NCBI GenBank assembly: GCA_002292945.1
Contig: DBCG01000032.1
Span: 535 to 16,124 of the forward strand
Direction: 5' to 3'
Origin: Proteobacteria bacterium UBA964
GTDB lineage: Bacteria; Pseudomonadota; Gammaproteobacteria; Steroidobacterales; Steroidobacteraceae
DNA length: 15,590 bases
Numbering within the stretch: position 1 is the first letter of the stretch; every line of letters begins with the position of its first letter. Positions 1 to 7,863 of the stretch are shown here, piece by piece. A program made the position numbers and the translations under genes. The notes below the pieces were generated by a model, which worked only from the letters and a program-made list of their open reading frames with translations, searched no databases and was not told the DNA's origin.

Positions 1-243
1 GTAGACGAGGTCGTTCCACTCGGGGATCAGGTTGTTGACCGGACAGCCTGACGCGCCGCCGCTCATCGCCTTGCCGGTGTGGCAGAACGGCACGCCGCAG
101 TCCATGCAGCGCGCCGCCTGGTTACGCAGCGACTTTTCGTCGAGCTGGTGGTGGAACTCCTTCCAGTCGCGCACACGCTCGGACGGCGAGCGATCGAGCG
201 GCGTCTCGCGCAGGTATTCGATGAACCCGGTCGGCTTGCCCAT
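1..243 (-). CDS. gltD: Glutamate synthase (NADPH) small subunit, N-terminal part
   Basis: This is the beta subunit of NADPH-dependent glutamate synthase (GOGAT). It oxidises NADPH and passes electrons through [4Fe-4S] clusters to the large subunit, in cytosolic ammonia assimilation. Only the first 81 residues are inside the window; the gene runs off the left edge. The visible part starts MGKPTGFIEY and contains the cysteine-rich ferredoxin-like segment with Cys46, Cys49, Cys54 and Cys67, in the pattern C-M-D-C-G-V-P-F-C-H followed by SGCPVNNLIPEWN, which is diagnostic of GltD. The ATG at 243-241 lies 2 nt after the gltB stop codon, so the two subunits are co-transcribed and probably translationally coupled. 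The FAD and NADPH domains expected downstream are not visible. Identification is near certain. Confidence 0.96.
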   Translation of the reverse strand, partial: MGKPTGFIEYLRETPLDRSPSERVRDWKEFHHQLDEKSLRNQAARCMDCGVPFCHTGKAMSGGASGCPVNNLIPEWNDLVY

Positions 244-245
244 GA

Positions 246-3200
246 TCAGTTGCCCCCCACGCGCGCGAGATCGCGCGAATTCTCCTCGAAGGCCGCCATC
301 ACCGCCTCGTCTCCGGAGAGACCTTGGTCGTGGGCGCGTTGCAGACAGGCGAGCACGCGCTTGTAGTCCTTGGGGATCACGCGTGCGAAGCGAGCAAGCG
401 TGCGCGGCCATGTCTTGAGCAGCTCTGCGGCATGGGTGCTGCCGGTCACCTCGACATGGCGGGCGATGAGTGCGCGCAGCGCCTCGGCTTCGGCGGGATC
501 GTCGACCCCGCCGACCTCGACCATCTGCGTGTTGACACGGCCGGCGGCGAAGGCGCCGTCCTCATCGAGCACGTAGGCGACGCCGCCCGACATGCCGGCA
601 CCGAAGTTGCGGCCCGTGGGACCCAGCACGACGACGCGGCCGCCGGTCATGTATTCGCAGCCGTGGTCACCCACCGCTTCCACCACGGTGTCGACACCGC
701 TGTTGCGCACCGCGAAGCGTTCGCCCGCCATGCCGCGGATGAACACCTCGCCGCCGGTCGCGCCATAGAGCGCGACGTTGCCGATGATCATGTTGCGCTC
801 GGCGGGGAAGCCCGCTTCGGCCGACGGGAAGATCGCGAGCTTGCCGCCCGACAGGCCCTTGCCGACGTAATCGTTGGCGTCCCCCTCGAGGGTGAAGCTC
901 ATGCCGCGCGGCAGGAAGGTGCCGAAACTCTGCCCTGCCGAACCGGTGAAATGCAGACGGATGGTGTCTTCCGGAAGACCCGCCGAACCCCAGCGCTGGG
1001 TGACCTCGCTGCCGGTGATGGTGCCGACCACGCGGTTGACGTTACGGATCGGGAGGCTGGCCTCGACCTTGGCACCGCGTTCGATCGCCGGCTTGCACAG
1101 ATCGAGCAGCGTGGTCATATCGAGCGACTTGTCGAGTCCATGGTCCTGGTCGATCTGCCGATAGCGCCCGACCTCCGCACCCGAGTCGGGCTGGTAGAGG
1201 ATGTTGCTGAAATCGAAACCCTGCGCCTTCCAGTGATCGAGCGCCGCCTTCGGTTCCAGCCGATCGACGCGACCGACCATGTCCTCGAGACGCCGGAAGC
1301 CGAGCTCCGCCATGATCTCGCGCAGGTGGCTCGCGACGAAGCGCATGAAGTTCACCACATGCTGCGGATCTCCCGCGAAGCGTTCACGCAGCCGCGGATC
1401 CTGCGTCGCGACGCCCGCCGGACAGGTGTTGAGGTGACAGACGCGCATCATGATGCAGCCGACCGACACCAGAGGCGCGGTGGAGAACCCGAACTCCTCG
1501 GCACCGAGCAGCGCGGCGATCGCGACATCGCGTCCGGTCTTCAACTGCCCATCGGTCTCGACCGTGATGCGGCTGCGCAGGTTGTTGAGCACGAGGGTCT
1601 GGTGCGCCTCGGCCAACCCCAGCTCCCAGGGCAGGCCCGCGTGCGTGGTCGAGGTGAGCGGCGAAGCGCCGGTGCCGCCGTCGTGGCCGCTGATCAGCAC
1701 CACATCGGCATGCGCCTTGGCGACGCCCGCAGCGATGGTGCCGACGCCGACCTCGGCCACCAGCTTCACGCTGATGCGCGCTGCACGGTTGGCGTTCTTC
1801 AGGTCGTGGATCAGTTCCGCGAGGTCCTCGATGGAATAGATGTCGTGGTGCGGCGGCGGCGAGATGAGCCCCACACCCGGCGTGGTGTGCCGCGCCTTGG
1901 CGATCCAGGGATAGACCTTGGTGCCCGGAAGCTGCCCGCCTTCGCCCGGCTTGGCGCCCTGCGCCATCTTGATCTGGATCTCCTTGGCGCTCACCAAGTA
2001 CTCGCTGGTGACACCGAAGCGGCCCGAGGCGACCTGCTTGATCGCGGAATTCTTTGAATCACCGTTCGGCAGCGGCTGCCGACGTTCCGGATCCTCGCCG
2101 CCCTCGCCCGTGTTGCTCTTGCCGCCGATGCGGTTCATGGCGATGGCGAGCGTCTCGTGCGCTTCCTGGCTGATCGAGCCGTAGCTCATGGCGCCGGTCT
2201 TGAAACGCGTCATGAGGCTCTCGACGGACTCGACCTCCTCGAGCGGGACCGCATCACCCTTCTTGAAATCGAGCAGCCCGCGCAGCGTCGAGAGGTTGCG
2301 CGCACGGTCGTCGATGAGCGAGGCATAGGACCGGTAGGTGGCGTAGCTGCCGGTGCGCACCGCCTTCTGCAGGCGATGGATGCTCTCGGGATTGAAGACG
2401 TGGAACTCGCCGTCGGCGCGCCACTGATATTGCCCGCCCGCGGGCAAGGCGTGTCCGGCGACCGCCCGCTCGGGGAAGGCTGCGCGATGGCGCATCAGCG
2501 ACTCCTCGGCGATCACATCGAGACCGACGCCGCCGACGCGCGACGCCGTTCCCGTGAAGTAGTGGTCGATCAGGTCCTGACGCAGCCCCACGGCCTCGAA
2601 CACCTGCGCACCGTGGTAGCTCTGCACCGCAGAGATGCCCATCTTGGACATCACCTTGACCACGCCCTTGGTCGCTGCCTTGGCGAAGTTCGCGCAGGCG
2701 AGCTTGTGGTCGACATTGGTCAGGAGGTTGTCACGGATCATGCCGTCGAGCGACTCGAAGGCGAGGTAGGGGTTCACCACGTTGCAGCCGTAGCCGATCA
2801 GGAGCGCGAAGTGGTGTACCTCTCGCGCCTCACCGGTCTCCAGGGCGAGCGACACGCGGGTGCGCAAGCCCGCGCGGATGAGGTGATGGTGCAGGCCCGA
2901 CACGGCGAGCAAGGCAGGGACAGCCGCCTCCTCGCGCGACACGCCACGGTCGCTCAGGATGAGGATGTTGACCTCGTCCTCTTCGACGAGGCGCCGCGCT
3001 TCTTCGCAGAGGTGCTCCATCGATTTGGCGATGCCCTCAGCGCCGCGGACGGCGCGGAACAACAGCGAGAGCGTCCCGACCTTCAGACCGGGCAACGACA
3101 GGCGTCGGACCTTGGCGAACTCTTCGTTCGTGAGCACCGGCGCCTTGAGCTCGACGCGACGGCAGTCGGTCGGTCGCGGCTCGAGCAGGTTGCCCATGGG

Positions 3201-4874
3201 GCCGAGCCAGACGTCCGACGAGGTGATGATCTCCTCGCGGATGCTGTCGATGGGCGGGTTCGTGACCTGCGCGAAGAGCTGCTTGAAGTAGTCGTAGAGC
3301 AGGCGCGAACGCTGCGACAGCACCGCGAGCGGCGTGTCGTTGCCCATCGATCCCACGGCCTCGACGCCGTCGCGGGCCATCGGCGCCATCAGGATGCGAA
3401 GGTCCTCGAAGGTATAGCCGAAGGCGACCTGGCGCGCGCGCAGCAGCTCGGGCTCCGGCGGCGGCAGCTTCGGCGCCGCCGGCAATTCTTTGAGGTGGAC
3501 GAGATGCTCGCCCAGCCACTCGGCGTAGGGCCATTCCTGCACCACGCTGCGCTTGATCTCCTCGTCGTCGATGATGCGCCCCTGCTCGGTGTCGACCATG
3601 AACATGTGGCCGGGCTGCAGGCGGCCCTTGCGGACGATATCGGCGGGCGGGATGTCGAGCACGCCCGTCTCGGAGGCGGCGACCACCATACCGTCCTTGG
3701 TGACCCAGTAGCGCCCCGGCCGCAGGCCGTTACGATCGAGCACGGCGCCCATGCGCACACCGTCGGTGAAGCAGATCGCGGCGGGACCGTCCCAGGGCTC
3801 CATCAGGCTCGAGTGGAACTGGTAGAACGCGCGGCGGGCGGGATCCATGGTCTCATGCTTCGACCAAGGCTCCGGGATCATCATCATCATCGCGTGCGCG
3901 AGCGGACGGCCGGCGAGCACCATCAGTTCCAGCACGTTGTCGAACATCGAAGAGTCGCTGCCGTTGACGTTGACGATGGGCGCGATCTTCGCGATGTCAT
4001 CACCGAAGAGCGACGACTCGAGCTGCGCCTCGCGGGCGCGCATCCAGTTGATGTTGCCGCGCAGCGTGTTGATCTCGCCGTTGTGCGCGATGTAGCGATA
4101 GGGGTGGGCGCGGTCCCAGCTCGGGAACGTGTTGGTGCTGAAGCGCGAATGCACGAGCGCGATGGCGGTCTCGAGGCGCGGATCGCGCAGGTCGGGGAAA
4201 TACTGGTCGAGCTGCATCGTCAGCAGCATCCCCTTGTAGACCAGCGTCTTGTGGGACAGGCTCGCGACATACCAGGACTCCGCGCCGCCCAGCGTCGAGA
4301 CGCGGATCTCGTTGTAGGCGCGCTTGCGGATGACATAGAGCTTGCGCTCGAAGGCCTCGGCATCGGGCGTGTCGGGGCCGCGCTGGATGAACACCTGACG
4401 CATGAACGGTTCGCTCGCGCGAGCCGTCTCGCCGAGCATCGAGTTGTCGGTGGGTACCGTTCGGCCTCCGAGATAGACCTGCCCCTCGGATTGCACGACG
4501 CGTGCGAAGGTCTCCTCGAGCCGGCGCCGCTGCGTCGCGTTGCGCGGCATGAAGATGAGTCCGCAGGCGTACTCGCCGGGCTCCGGGAGCGTGATGTGTG
4601 CCTGCTTGGCAGCGGCCTTCAGGAAGCCGTGCGGCATCTGCATCAGCACACCCGCGCCGTCGCCGGTGTTGATCTCGCAGCCACAGGCGCCTCGGTGGTC
4701 GAGGTTCTTCAGGACCTCGATCGCGTTGCGCAGGATCTTGTTGGACTTACGGCCTTGGATGTCCACCACGAAGCCGACGCCGCAGGCATCGCGCTCGAAT
4801 TGGGGATCGTAGAGGCCCTGCTTGCCGGGGCGGGTGGCGCGGACCGTGGGTCCGCCGATGGTGGAATCATTCAT
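246..4874 (-). CDS. gltB: Glutamate synthase (NADPH) large subunit
   Basis: The 1542-residue alpha subunit of glutamate synthase converts 2-oxoglutarate and glutamine to two glutamates. The length is normal for bacterial GltB. A short propeptide precedes Cys31 (DACGVGF), the expected N-terminal nucleophile of the class II amidotransferase domain (about 31-430). A central domain follows. The FMN-binding synthase domain (about 850-1230) includes GAMSYGSIS and the loop TGEGGEDPERR near 921. The [3Fe-4S] cysteines are Cys1140, Cys1146 and Cys1151 (C-x5-C-x4-C). The GXGXG beta-helix domain is at about 1290-1480 (GATGGEVFIRGMAGERF). The ATG at 4874 is supported by a GGGAG Shine-Dalgarno at 4885-4889, 10 nt upstream. 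It overlaps a second, out-of-frame ATG at 4870. gltD follows after 2 nt. No frameshift or missing key residue was seen. Confidence 0.98.
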   Translation of the reverse strand: MNDSTIGGPTVRATRPGKQGLYDPQFERDACGVGFVVDIQGRKSNKILRNAIEVLKNLDHRGACGCEINTGDGAGVLMQMPHGFLKAAAKQAHITLPEPGEYACGLIFMPRNATQRRRLEETFARVVQSEGQVYLGGRTVPTDNSMLGETARASEPFMRQVFIQRGPDTPDAEAFERKLYVIRKRAYNEIRVSTLGGAESWYVASLSHKTLVYKGMLLTMQLDQYFPDLRDPRLETAIALVHSRFSTNTFPSWDRAHPYRYIAHNGEINTLRGNINWMRAREAQLESSLFGDDIAKIAPIVNVNGSDSSMFDNVLELMVLAGRPLAHAMMMMIPEPWSKHETMDPARRAFYQFHSSLMEPWDGPAAICFTDGVRMGAVLDRNGLRPGRYWVTKDGMVVAASETGVLDIPPADIVRKGRLQPGHMFMVDTEQGRIIDDEEIKRSVVQEWPYAEWLGEHLVHLKELPAAPKLPPPEPELLRARQVAFGYTFEDLRILMAPMARDGVEAVGSMGNDTPLAVLSQRSRLLYDYFKQLFAQVTNPPIDSIREEIITSSDVWLGPMGNLLEPRPTDCRRVELKAPVLTNEEFAKVRRLSLPGLKVGTLSLLFRAVRGAEGIAKSMEHLCEEARRLVEEDEVNILILSDRGVSREEAAVPALLAVSGLHHHLIRAGLRTRVSLALETGEAREVHHFALLIGYGCNVVNPYLAFESLDGMIRDNLLTNVDHKLACANFAKAATKGVVKVMSKMGISAVQSYHGAQVFEAVGLRQDLIDHYFTGTASRVGGVGLDVIAEESLMRHRAAFPERAVAGHALPAGGQYQWRADGEFHVFNPESIHRLQKAVRTGSYATYRSYASLIDDRARNLSTLRGLLDFKKGDAVPLEEVESVESLMTRFKTGAMSYGSISQEAHETLAIAMNRIGGKSNTGEGGEDPERRQPLPNGDSKNSAIKQVASGRFGVTSEYLVSAKEIQIKMAQGAKPGEGGQLPGTKVYPWIAKARHTTPGVGLISPPPHHDIYSIEDLAELIHDLKNANRAARISVKLVAEVGVGTIAAGVAKAHADVVLISGHDGGTGASPLTSTTHAGLPWELGLAEAHQTLVLNNLRSRITVETDGQLKTGRDVAIAALLGAEEFGFSTAPLVSVGCIMMRVCHLNTCPAGVATQDPRLRERFAGDPQHVVNFMRFVASHLREIMAELGFRRLEDMVGRVDRLEPKAALDHWKAQGFDFSNILYQPDSGAEVGRYRQIDQDHGLDKSLDMTTLLDLCKPAIERGAKVEASLPIRNVNRVVGTITGSEVTQRWGSAGLPEDTIRLHFTGSAGQSFGTFLPRGMSFTLEGDANDYVGKGLSGGKLAIFPSAEAGFPAERNMIIGNVALYGATGGEVFIRGMAGERFAVRNSGVDTVVEAVGDHGCEYMTGGRVVVLGPTGRNFGAGMSGGVAYVLDEDGAFAAGRVNTQMVEVGGVDDPAEAEALRALIARHVEVTGSTHAAELLKTWPRTLARFARVIPKDYKRVLACLQRAHDQGLSGDEAVMAAFEENSRDLARVGGN

Positions 4875-4903
4875 ATCTACTGCGCTCCCAATCCCCCGGC
4901 GGG

Positions 4904-4932
4904 ACTATAACCACTGGCCGAGGCTGGAGAAA
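4904..4932 (-). promoter_or_regulatory. Candidate promoter of gltBD
   Basis: Read on the minus strand, a TATAGT hexamer (4909-4904, five of six matches to the -10 consensus) is preceded after 17 bp by TTCTCC (4932-4927, a weak -35). Initiation would fall near 4897, giving a leader of about 22 nt that contains the GGGAG ribosome binding site. The region sits back to back with the toxin-antitoxin promoter; about 15 bp separate the two -35 elements. This is judged by eye only. Confidence 0.5.
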
Positions 4933-4947
4933 AGGCGTCCACTCACA

Positions 4948-4976
4948 TTGACTCATCACAATGAGTCATCCAAACT
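4948..4976 (+). promoter_or_regulatory. Candidate promoter of the toxin-antitoxin operon
   Basis: TTGACT (4948-4953) resembles a -35 element. A weak -10, CAAACT (4971-4976, three of six matches), follows 17 bp later. Initiation would then fall at or beside the GTG at 4983, which would make the antitoxin mRNA leaderless. No Shine-Dalgarno sequence is visible before this GTG. The palindromic operator lies between and over these elements, so a bound repressor would block polymerase. Confidence 0.4.
4949..4968. promoter_or_regulatory. Palindromic operator before the toxin-antitoxin pair
   Basis: Two perfect 8-bp arms, TGACTCAT (4949-4956) and ATGAGTCA (4961-4968), flank a CACA spacer. Further half-site copies, ACTCAC at 4941-4946 and ACTCAT at 4974-4979, flank the palindrome. 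Type II antitoxins of the ribbon-helix-helix class typically bind such repeats and repress their own operon, with the toxin modulating affinity. The position overlapping the putative -35/-10 interval fits autoregulation. It also lies about 75 bp upstream of gltB and could affect that promoter. The repeat is seen directly; the bound factor is inferred. Confidence 0.7.
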
Positions 4977-4982
4977 CATGTC

Positions 4983-5273
4983 GTGACAAAGCGGCTTCAA
5001 GTCCTGTTCGACGAGACTGAGTACGCCGCCCTGCAAGCGGCTGCGACCAGCCGCGGCATGACGATGGCCGAATGGGTGCGCCAAGCCCTCGCCGCCGCCC
5101 GACGCGAAGCCTCAACGGCGGATGTCGATCGCAAACTGGCGGCGATCCGTGCGGCCGTGCGCCACGCCGGGCCGACCGGCCCGATCGAGCGCGTCATCGG
5201 CGAGACCGAGCGCGGCTATGCGACCGGCCCCGGACCCGGCAACGACACCGCGGCCAGCTCGGGCGGCTACTGA
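4983..5273 (+). CDS. Ribbon-helix-helix antitoxin of a type II TA pair
   Basis: A 96-residue protein with an N-terminal ribbon-helix-helix fold: a short basic beta strand (MTKRLQVLFDETEYAAL) is followed by two helices, including GMTMAEWVRQAL (about 25-36). The remainder, with IERVIGETERGYA near 67-79, looks like the flexible toxin-neutralising tail of VapB-like antitoxins. Its expected roles are to bind and inhibit the PIN-domain protein encoded 20 nt downstream and to repress the operon at the upstream palindrome. The start is GTG at 4983. The nearby ATG at 4978 is in another frame and hits TGA after two codons, and an in-frame TGA at 4962 rules out an earlier start. The last 15 or so residues are Gly/Pro/Ser-rich and probably disordered. 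Family assignment rests on pattern and gene context. Confidence 0.85.
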   Translation: MTKRLQVLFDETEYAALQAAATSRGMTMAEWVRQALAAARREASTADVDRKLAAIRAAVRHAGPTGPIERVIGETERGYATGPGPGNDTAASSGGY

Positions 5274-5293
5274 GACCTGCCGCGGCGGCCCCC

Positions 5294-5689
5294 ATGGTCT
5301 TCATCGACTCCAATGTCCCGATGTACCTCGTCGGCGCCGCGCACCCGAACAAGGTGGATGCTCAGCGGCGCCTCGAGGCGCTCGTCACGCAGCGCGTAAG
5401 GCTCGTCACCGACGCCGAAGTGCTGACCGAGATCCTGCACCGCTACACCGCGCTCGAGCGCCGCGGCGGCATCCAGCCCGCGATCGATGCGCTGCTCGGC
5501 GTGGTGGACGAGGTGCTGCCCGTCGACCGGGACACCGTCGAGCGCGCCAAGCAGCTGGTGCTGCAGTATCCGACGCTGCCGGTGCGCGCCGCGCTGCATG
5601 TCGCGACCCTGCAGCGTCACAGGATCGAGAGCGTGCTGAGCTTCGATCCGGCCTTCGACCGTCTACCGGGGCTCACGCGGCTGCGGTGA
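5294..5689 (+). CDS. vapC: PIN-domain (VapC-type) toxin, possibly catalytically impaired
   Basis: This 131-residue PIN-domain protein has the size of a VapC ribonuclease toxin. PIN toxins cleave RNA using a cluster of about four acidic residues that hold Mg2+ or Mn2+. Visible candidates are Asp5 (VFIDSN), Glu42 or Glu46 (DAEVLTEIL) and Asp118 (LSFDPAFDRLPG). The segment normally reading R-D-A-[LI]-H-V-A reads Arg98-Ala99-Ala100-Leu101-His102-Val103-Ala104 here, so the conserved third Asp is Ala (codon GCC; GAC would restore it). The antitoxin lies 20 nt upstream. No strong Shine-Dalgarno is seen, so expression probably depends on coupling. It may be an inactive or weakened toxin, or may use another acid such as Asp78. 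The family call is confident; activity is uncertain. Confidence 0.9.
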   Translation: MVFIDSNVPMYLVGAAHPNKVDAQRRLEALVTQRVRLVTDAEVLTEILHRYTALERRGGIQPAIDALLGVVDEVLPVDRDTVERAKQLVLQYPTLPVRAALHVATLQRHRIESVLSFDPAFDRLPGLTRLR

Positions 5690-5734
5690 GGCCCGGACCC
5701 GACCGAACCAACCAACAACGACCGGAGTAGCTCG

Positions 5735-6370
5735 ATGTCGACCAGCGATCGTCAGACAGCGTTCAGTGAGATCTACCGCACCGCGTACTGGGGCAAGGAG
5801 CACCTCTCCGGTGTCGGCAGCACCGTATCGGCCACCGCACCGGTACGGGCGGTCATCGAAAAGACGGTCAAAGAATTCGGGATCCGCTCGATGGTCGATG
5901 TGGCCTGCGGAGACATGGTATGGATGCCCTTGGTGCTCGACAACCTGCGCCGCTCAGGACACCCGATCGAGTTCACGGGCTGCGACATCGTACCCTCGCT
6001 GATCGAGCAGCATTCCCGCGCCTATCCGGGTGAGCGGTTCGAGCATCGCGATTTCGTCGCACAACCGGTCCCGTCCGGGGAATTGATCATCTGTCGCGAG
6101 GTGCTGCAGCACCTGAATGTCCGCGACATCCGGTCGGGCCTCGCGAACATCTCTGCGAGCGGTGCGCGTCTGTTGTTGGCGACCACGCACCTGCGCCGAT
6201 ACGGGATCCGCAACCACCTGAACATGAAGACCGGCCGTTGCCGCGACCGGAACCTTCTGTTGCCACCGTTCAACCTGCCCAATCCGCTCGTGATCTACCC
6301 GGACACCGATGGCGCACGGGACAAATTCATCGGCTTGTGGGCGTTACCGTTCGCGGAACCGATCGCTTAG
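5735..6370 (+). CDS. Class I SAM-dependent methyltransferase, substrate unknown
   Basis: A 211-residue protein with the Rossmann-type methyltransferase core. Motif I is VDVACGD (54-60), followed by MVWM. The acidic residue of motif II is Asp84 (GCDIVP), and motif IV/V is at LIICREVLQHL (117-127). An N-terminal SGVGST (25-30) precedes the core, and a late LLLPPFNLPNPL (174-185) precedes the C-terminal LGLW-like end. This combination matches a family of small methyltransferases often found beside glycosyltransferases or in surface-polysaccharide loci; no such genes are in this window. GGAG at 5724-5727 is a good Shine-Dalgarno, 7 nt before the ATG. It follows the toxin by 45 nt and is convergent with the next SDR gene, with 5 bp between stops and no terminator visible. 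The substrate cannot be read from the sequence. Confidence 0.85.
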   Translation: MSTSDRQTAFSEIYRTAYWGKEHLSGVGSTVSATAPVRAVIEKTVKEFGIRSMVDVACGDMVWMPLVLDNLRRSGHPIEFTGCDIVPSLIEQHSRAYPGERFEHRDFVAQPVPSGELIICREVLQHLNVRDIRSGLANISASGARLLLATTHLRRYGIRNHLNMKTGRCRDRNLLLPPFNLPNPLVIYPDTDGARDKFIGLWALPFAEPIA

Positions 6371-6375
6371 AAGCG

Positions 6376-7107
6376 TCAGAACGGTATCGCCTGCCCGTCC
6401 CAAGCGAAGAGCCGTCCGCTGTCGGCGGGCGTCAGCCGGTCGAGAACACCCAACAACGAGCGGGCTGACGTCGCAGGCGTGAAGAGCTTCGACGACGGAA
6501 CGCCGCCCTGGAAAGGCTGCGAGAGCCGCGTGTCGACGGTACCGGGATGCAGGGCGACGCAGAGCGCGGCGGGGTTGCGCTGCTGCAGCTCGATGGCGCA
6601 GCTGCGGATGAGCATGTTGAGCGCCGCCTTCGACGCACGGTAGGCGTGCCAACCGCCCAAGCGGTTGTCCTCGATCGAACCGACCCGTGCCGAGAGACAG
6701 GCGAATGCGGACTTCGCGTCGCGGCGCAGCAGACCGAGCGTGTGCTTGGCGATCAGCGCGGGTCCGGTGGCGTTGATGGCGAAAGCCTCGGCGAGCGCCG
6801 AGGCGTCCAAGCTGCGCCAGGTCTTCTCGGGCCGCAGCGTCGGGCTGTGCAGCACGCCGGTCGCGACCAGCACGAGATCGAGCGGTCCCTCGGCGGCGGC
6901 GGCCTTCGCCACCGCTTCGATGCGGGCTTCGTCCGTGAGGTCGAACTGCCACGGCGCCTCGGCGCTGCGCGCCGCCGCGTAGACCTTCGCGACACGCGGA
7001 TTCGCGCCGAGTTCGGTCACGAACGCGGCACCGATCCCGCCGCCTGCGCCGAATACGAGTGCGCGCAGATCGGGCGCGAAGCTCGCAAGATCGGGCGGTT
7101 GGCTCAA
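6376..7107 (-). CDS. Short-chain dehydrogenase/reductase, second SDR of the pteridine locus
   Basis: A 243-residue classical-size SDR. The N-terminal nucleotide-binding turn is FGAGGGIG (19-26). The catalytic residues appear as Asn112 (INATG), Ser139 (CLSARVG), Tyr156 and Lys160 (YRASK). The PGTVDT loop (188-193) follows the active site. It resembles the C-factor-like SDR group rather than the adjacent sepiapterin-reductase-like protein, and the two are clearly different proteins. The start is TTG at 7107-7105, overlapping the TGA of the upstream gene by 4 nt. An in-frame TGA at 7113-7111 excludes any earlier start and there is no nearby ATG. AGGGTGA just upstream can act as ribosome binding site. 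Tight coupling suggests it acts in the same pathway, perhaps a second carbonyl reduction of a pterin side chain. The substrate is inferred from context only. Confidence 0.88.
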   Translation of the reverse strand: MSQPPDLASFAPDLRALVFGAGGGIGAAFVTELGANPRVAKVYAAARSAEAPWQFDLTDEARIEAVAKAAAAEGPLDLVLVATGVLHSPTLRPEKTWRSLDASALAEAFAINATGPALIAKHTLGLLRRDAKSAFACLSARVGSIEDNRLGGWHAYRASKAALNMLIRSCAIELQQRNPAALCVALHPGTVDTRLSQPFQGGVPSSKLFTPATSARSLLGVLDRLTPADSGRLFAWDGQAIPF

Positions 7108-7853
7108 AGATCACCCTGCAAGGGACGGATCGTGATCACCTCGAGCGCCGCCCGCGACGACAGCGCGAGTGCATCGATCATGGGCGCTGCGACATCCTCG
7201 GCCGTCATCATGCGCGCGACCTGCGCCGGGTCCACCTCGCCCCACATCGGCGTGTAGGCCGCACCCGGTCGCACCTCGAGGATGCGGATGCCGTCCTGCC
7301 GACCGTAGAGCCGCATGACGTCGAGCAGACCGCGCTGCGCGTACTTGCTGAGGCAATAGGTCGAGCTCTGCGCAAAAGGCTGCTCGGCGGCGATGGAGGT
7401 GACGACTTGGATCTGGCCGCGCATCCCGTGCCGCGGCGCCTGCGACTTCATCGCAGCGTAAGCCCCCTGCAGCAGCAGGAAGGTCGCGGTGACGTTCGTC
7501 TTCAGGGTGAACTCGAGGTCCTCAGGCGTCTGCTCTAGAAAATCTTTGAACCGCCCCACGCCTGCGCAGTGGATCAACGCATCGATGCGACCATACCGCC
7601 CAAGGCAGGCCTCGAGCGGTCGCAGCGGGGCATCCGCGAGGTCGCAGGCGATGCTTGCACATTCGACAGGACCACCCTGCAGCTGTGCCGCGAGCGCCTC
7701 GAGCTCGGCCTGGGTCCGCGCCGCGAGCATCAGCTGAACCGGCGCGCCGGACTGCCGGGCGCGCGCCGCCAAGCCCTCGGCCACCGCGCGGCCGATGCCC
7801 TTACCGGCGCCGGTGACGAGGATGACGGATGGGGTGATGTCCTTCTCTGGCAT
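7104..7853 (-). CDS. Sepiapterin-reductase-like SDR
   Basis: A 249-residue SDR. The cofactor motif is VTGAGKGIG (13-21), with Asn120, Ser153 (VTSIAA), and Tyr166 and Lys170 (YCLSK) as catalytic residues; the usual NNAG is HCAG here (95-98). The C-terminal half, with RLYGRQDGIRILEVRPG, YTPMWGEVD, then the EDVAAPM segment and the IRPLQGDL end, closely follows my recollection of the sepiapterin reductase of Chlorobium tepidum, an NADPH enzyme that reduces 6-pyruvoyl-tetrahydropterin to a threo-type tetrahydrobiopterin. This was not aligned. A PTPS-family gene is divergent 25 bp away, which supports a pterin role. AGAGG at 7860-7864 is a Shine-Dalgarno, 6 nt from the ATG. A second SDR overlaps the 3' end by 4 nt. 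A generic 3-oxoacyl-ACP reductase role is less likely given the C-terminal match. Confidence 0.85.
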   Translation of the reverse strand: MPEKDITPSVILVTGAGKGIGRAVAEGLAARARQSGAPVQLMLAARTQAELEALAAQLQGGPVECASIACDLADAPLRPLEACLGRYGRIDALIHCAGVGRFKDFLEQTPEDLEFTLKTNVTATFLLLQGAYAAMKSQAPRHGMRGQIQVVTSIAAEQPFAQSSTYCLSKYAQRGLLDVMRLYGRQDGIRILEVRPGAAYTPMWGEVDPAQVARMMTAEDVAAPMIDALALSSRAALEVITIRPLQGDL

Positions 7854-7863
7854 GACGGGCCTC

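Noticed and set aside
3882..3893. A short run of CAT/ATC triplets inside gltB as a repeat element.
   Set aside because: It encodes the run of methionines (AMMMMIPEP) in the gltB reading frame and has no wider repeat structure.
324..4910. Two very long open frames on the plus strand opposite gltB (324-2057 and 2157-4910).
   Set aside because: They are antisense frames kept open by high GC and by gltB codon use. Their products are low-complexity His/Arg/Ala-rich with no recognisable domain, and gltB on the other strand is certain.
4978..4986. ATG at 4978 as the antitoxin start.
   Set aside because: It is in a different frame and reaches TGA after two codons; the GTG at 4983 opens the ribbon-helix-helix frame.
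5072..5689. A longer frame that would add about 74 residues to the N-terminus of the PIN toxin.
   Set aside because: The added part is out-of-frame antitoxin sequence rich in Arg; PIN homology begins exactly at the ATG at 5294 (MVFIDSN).
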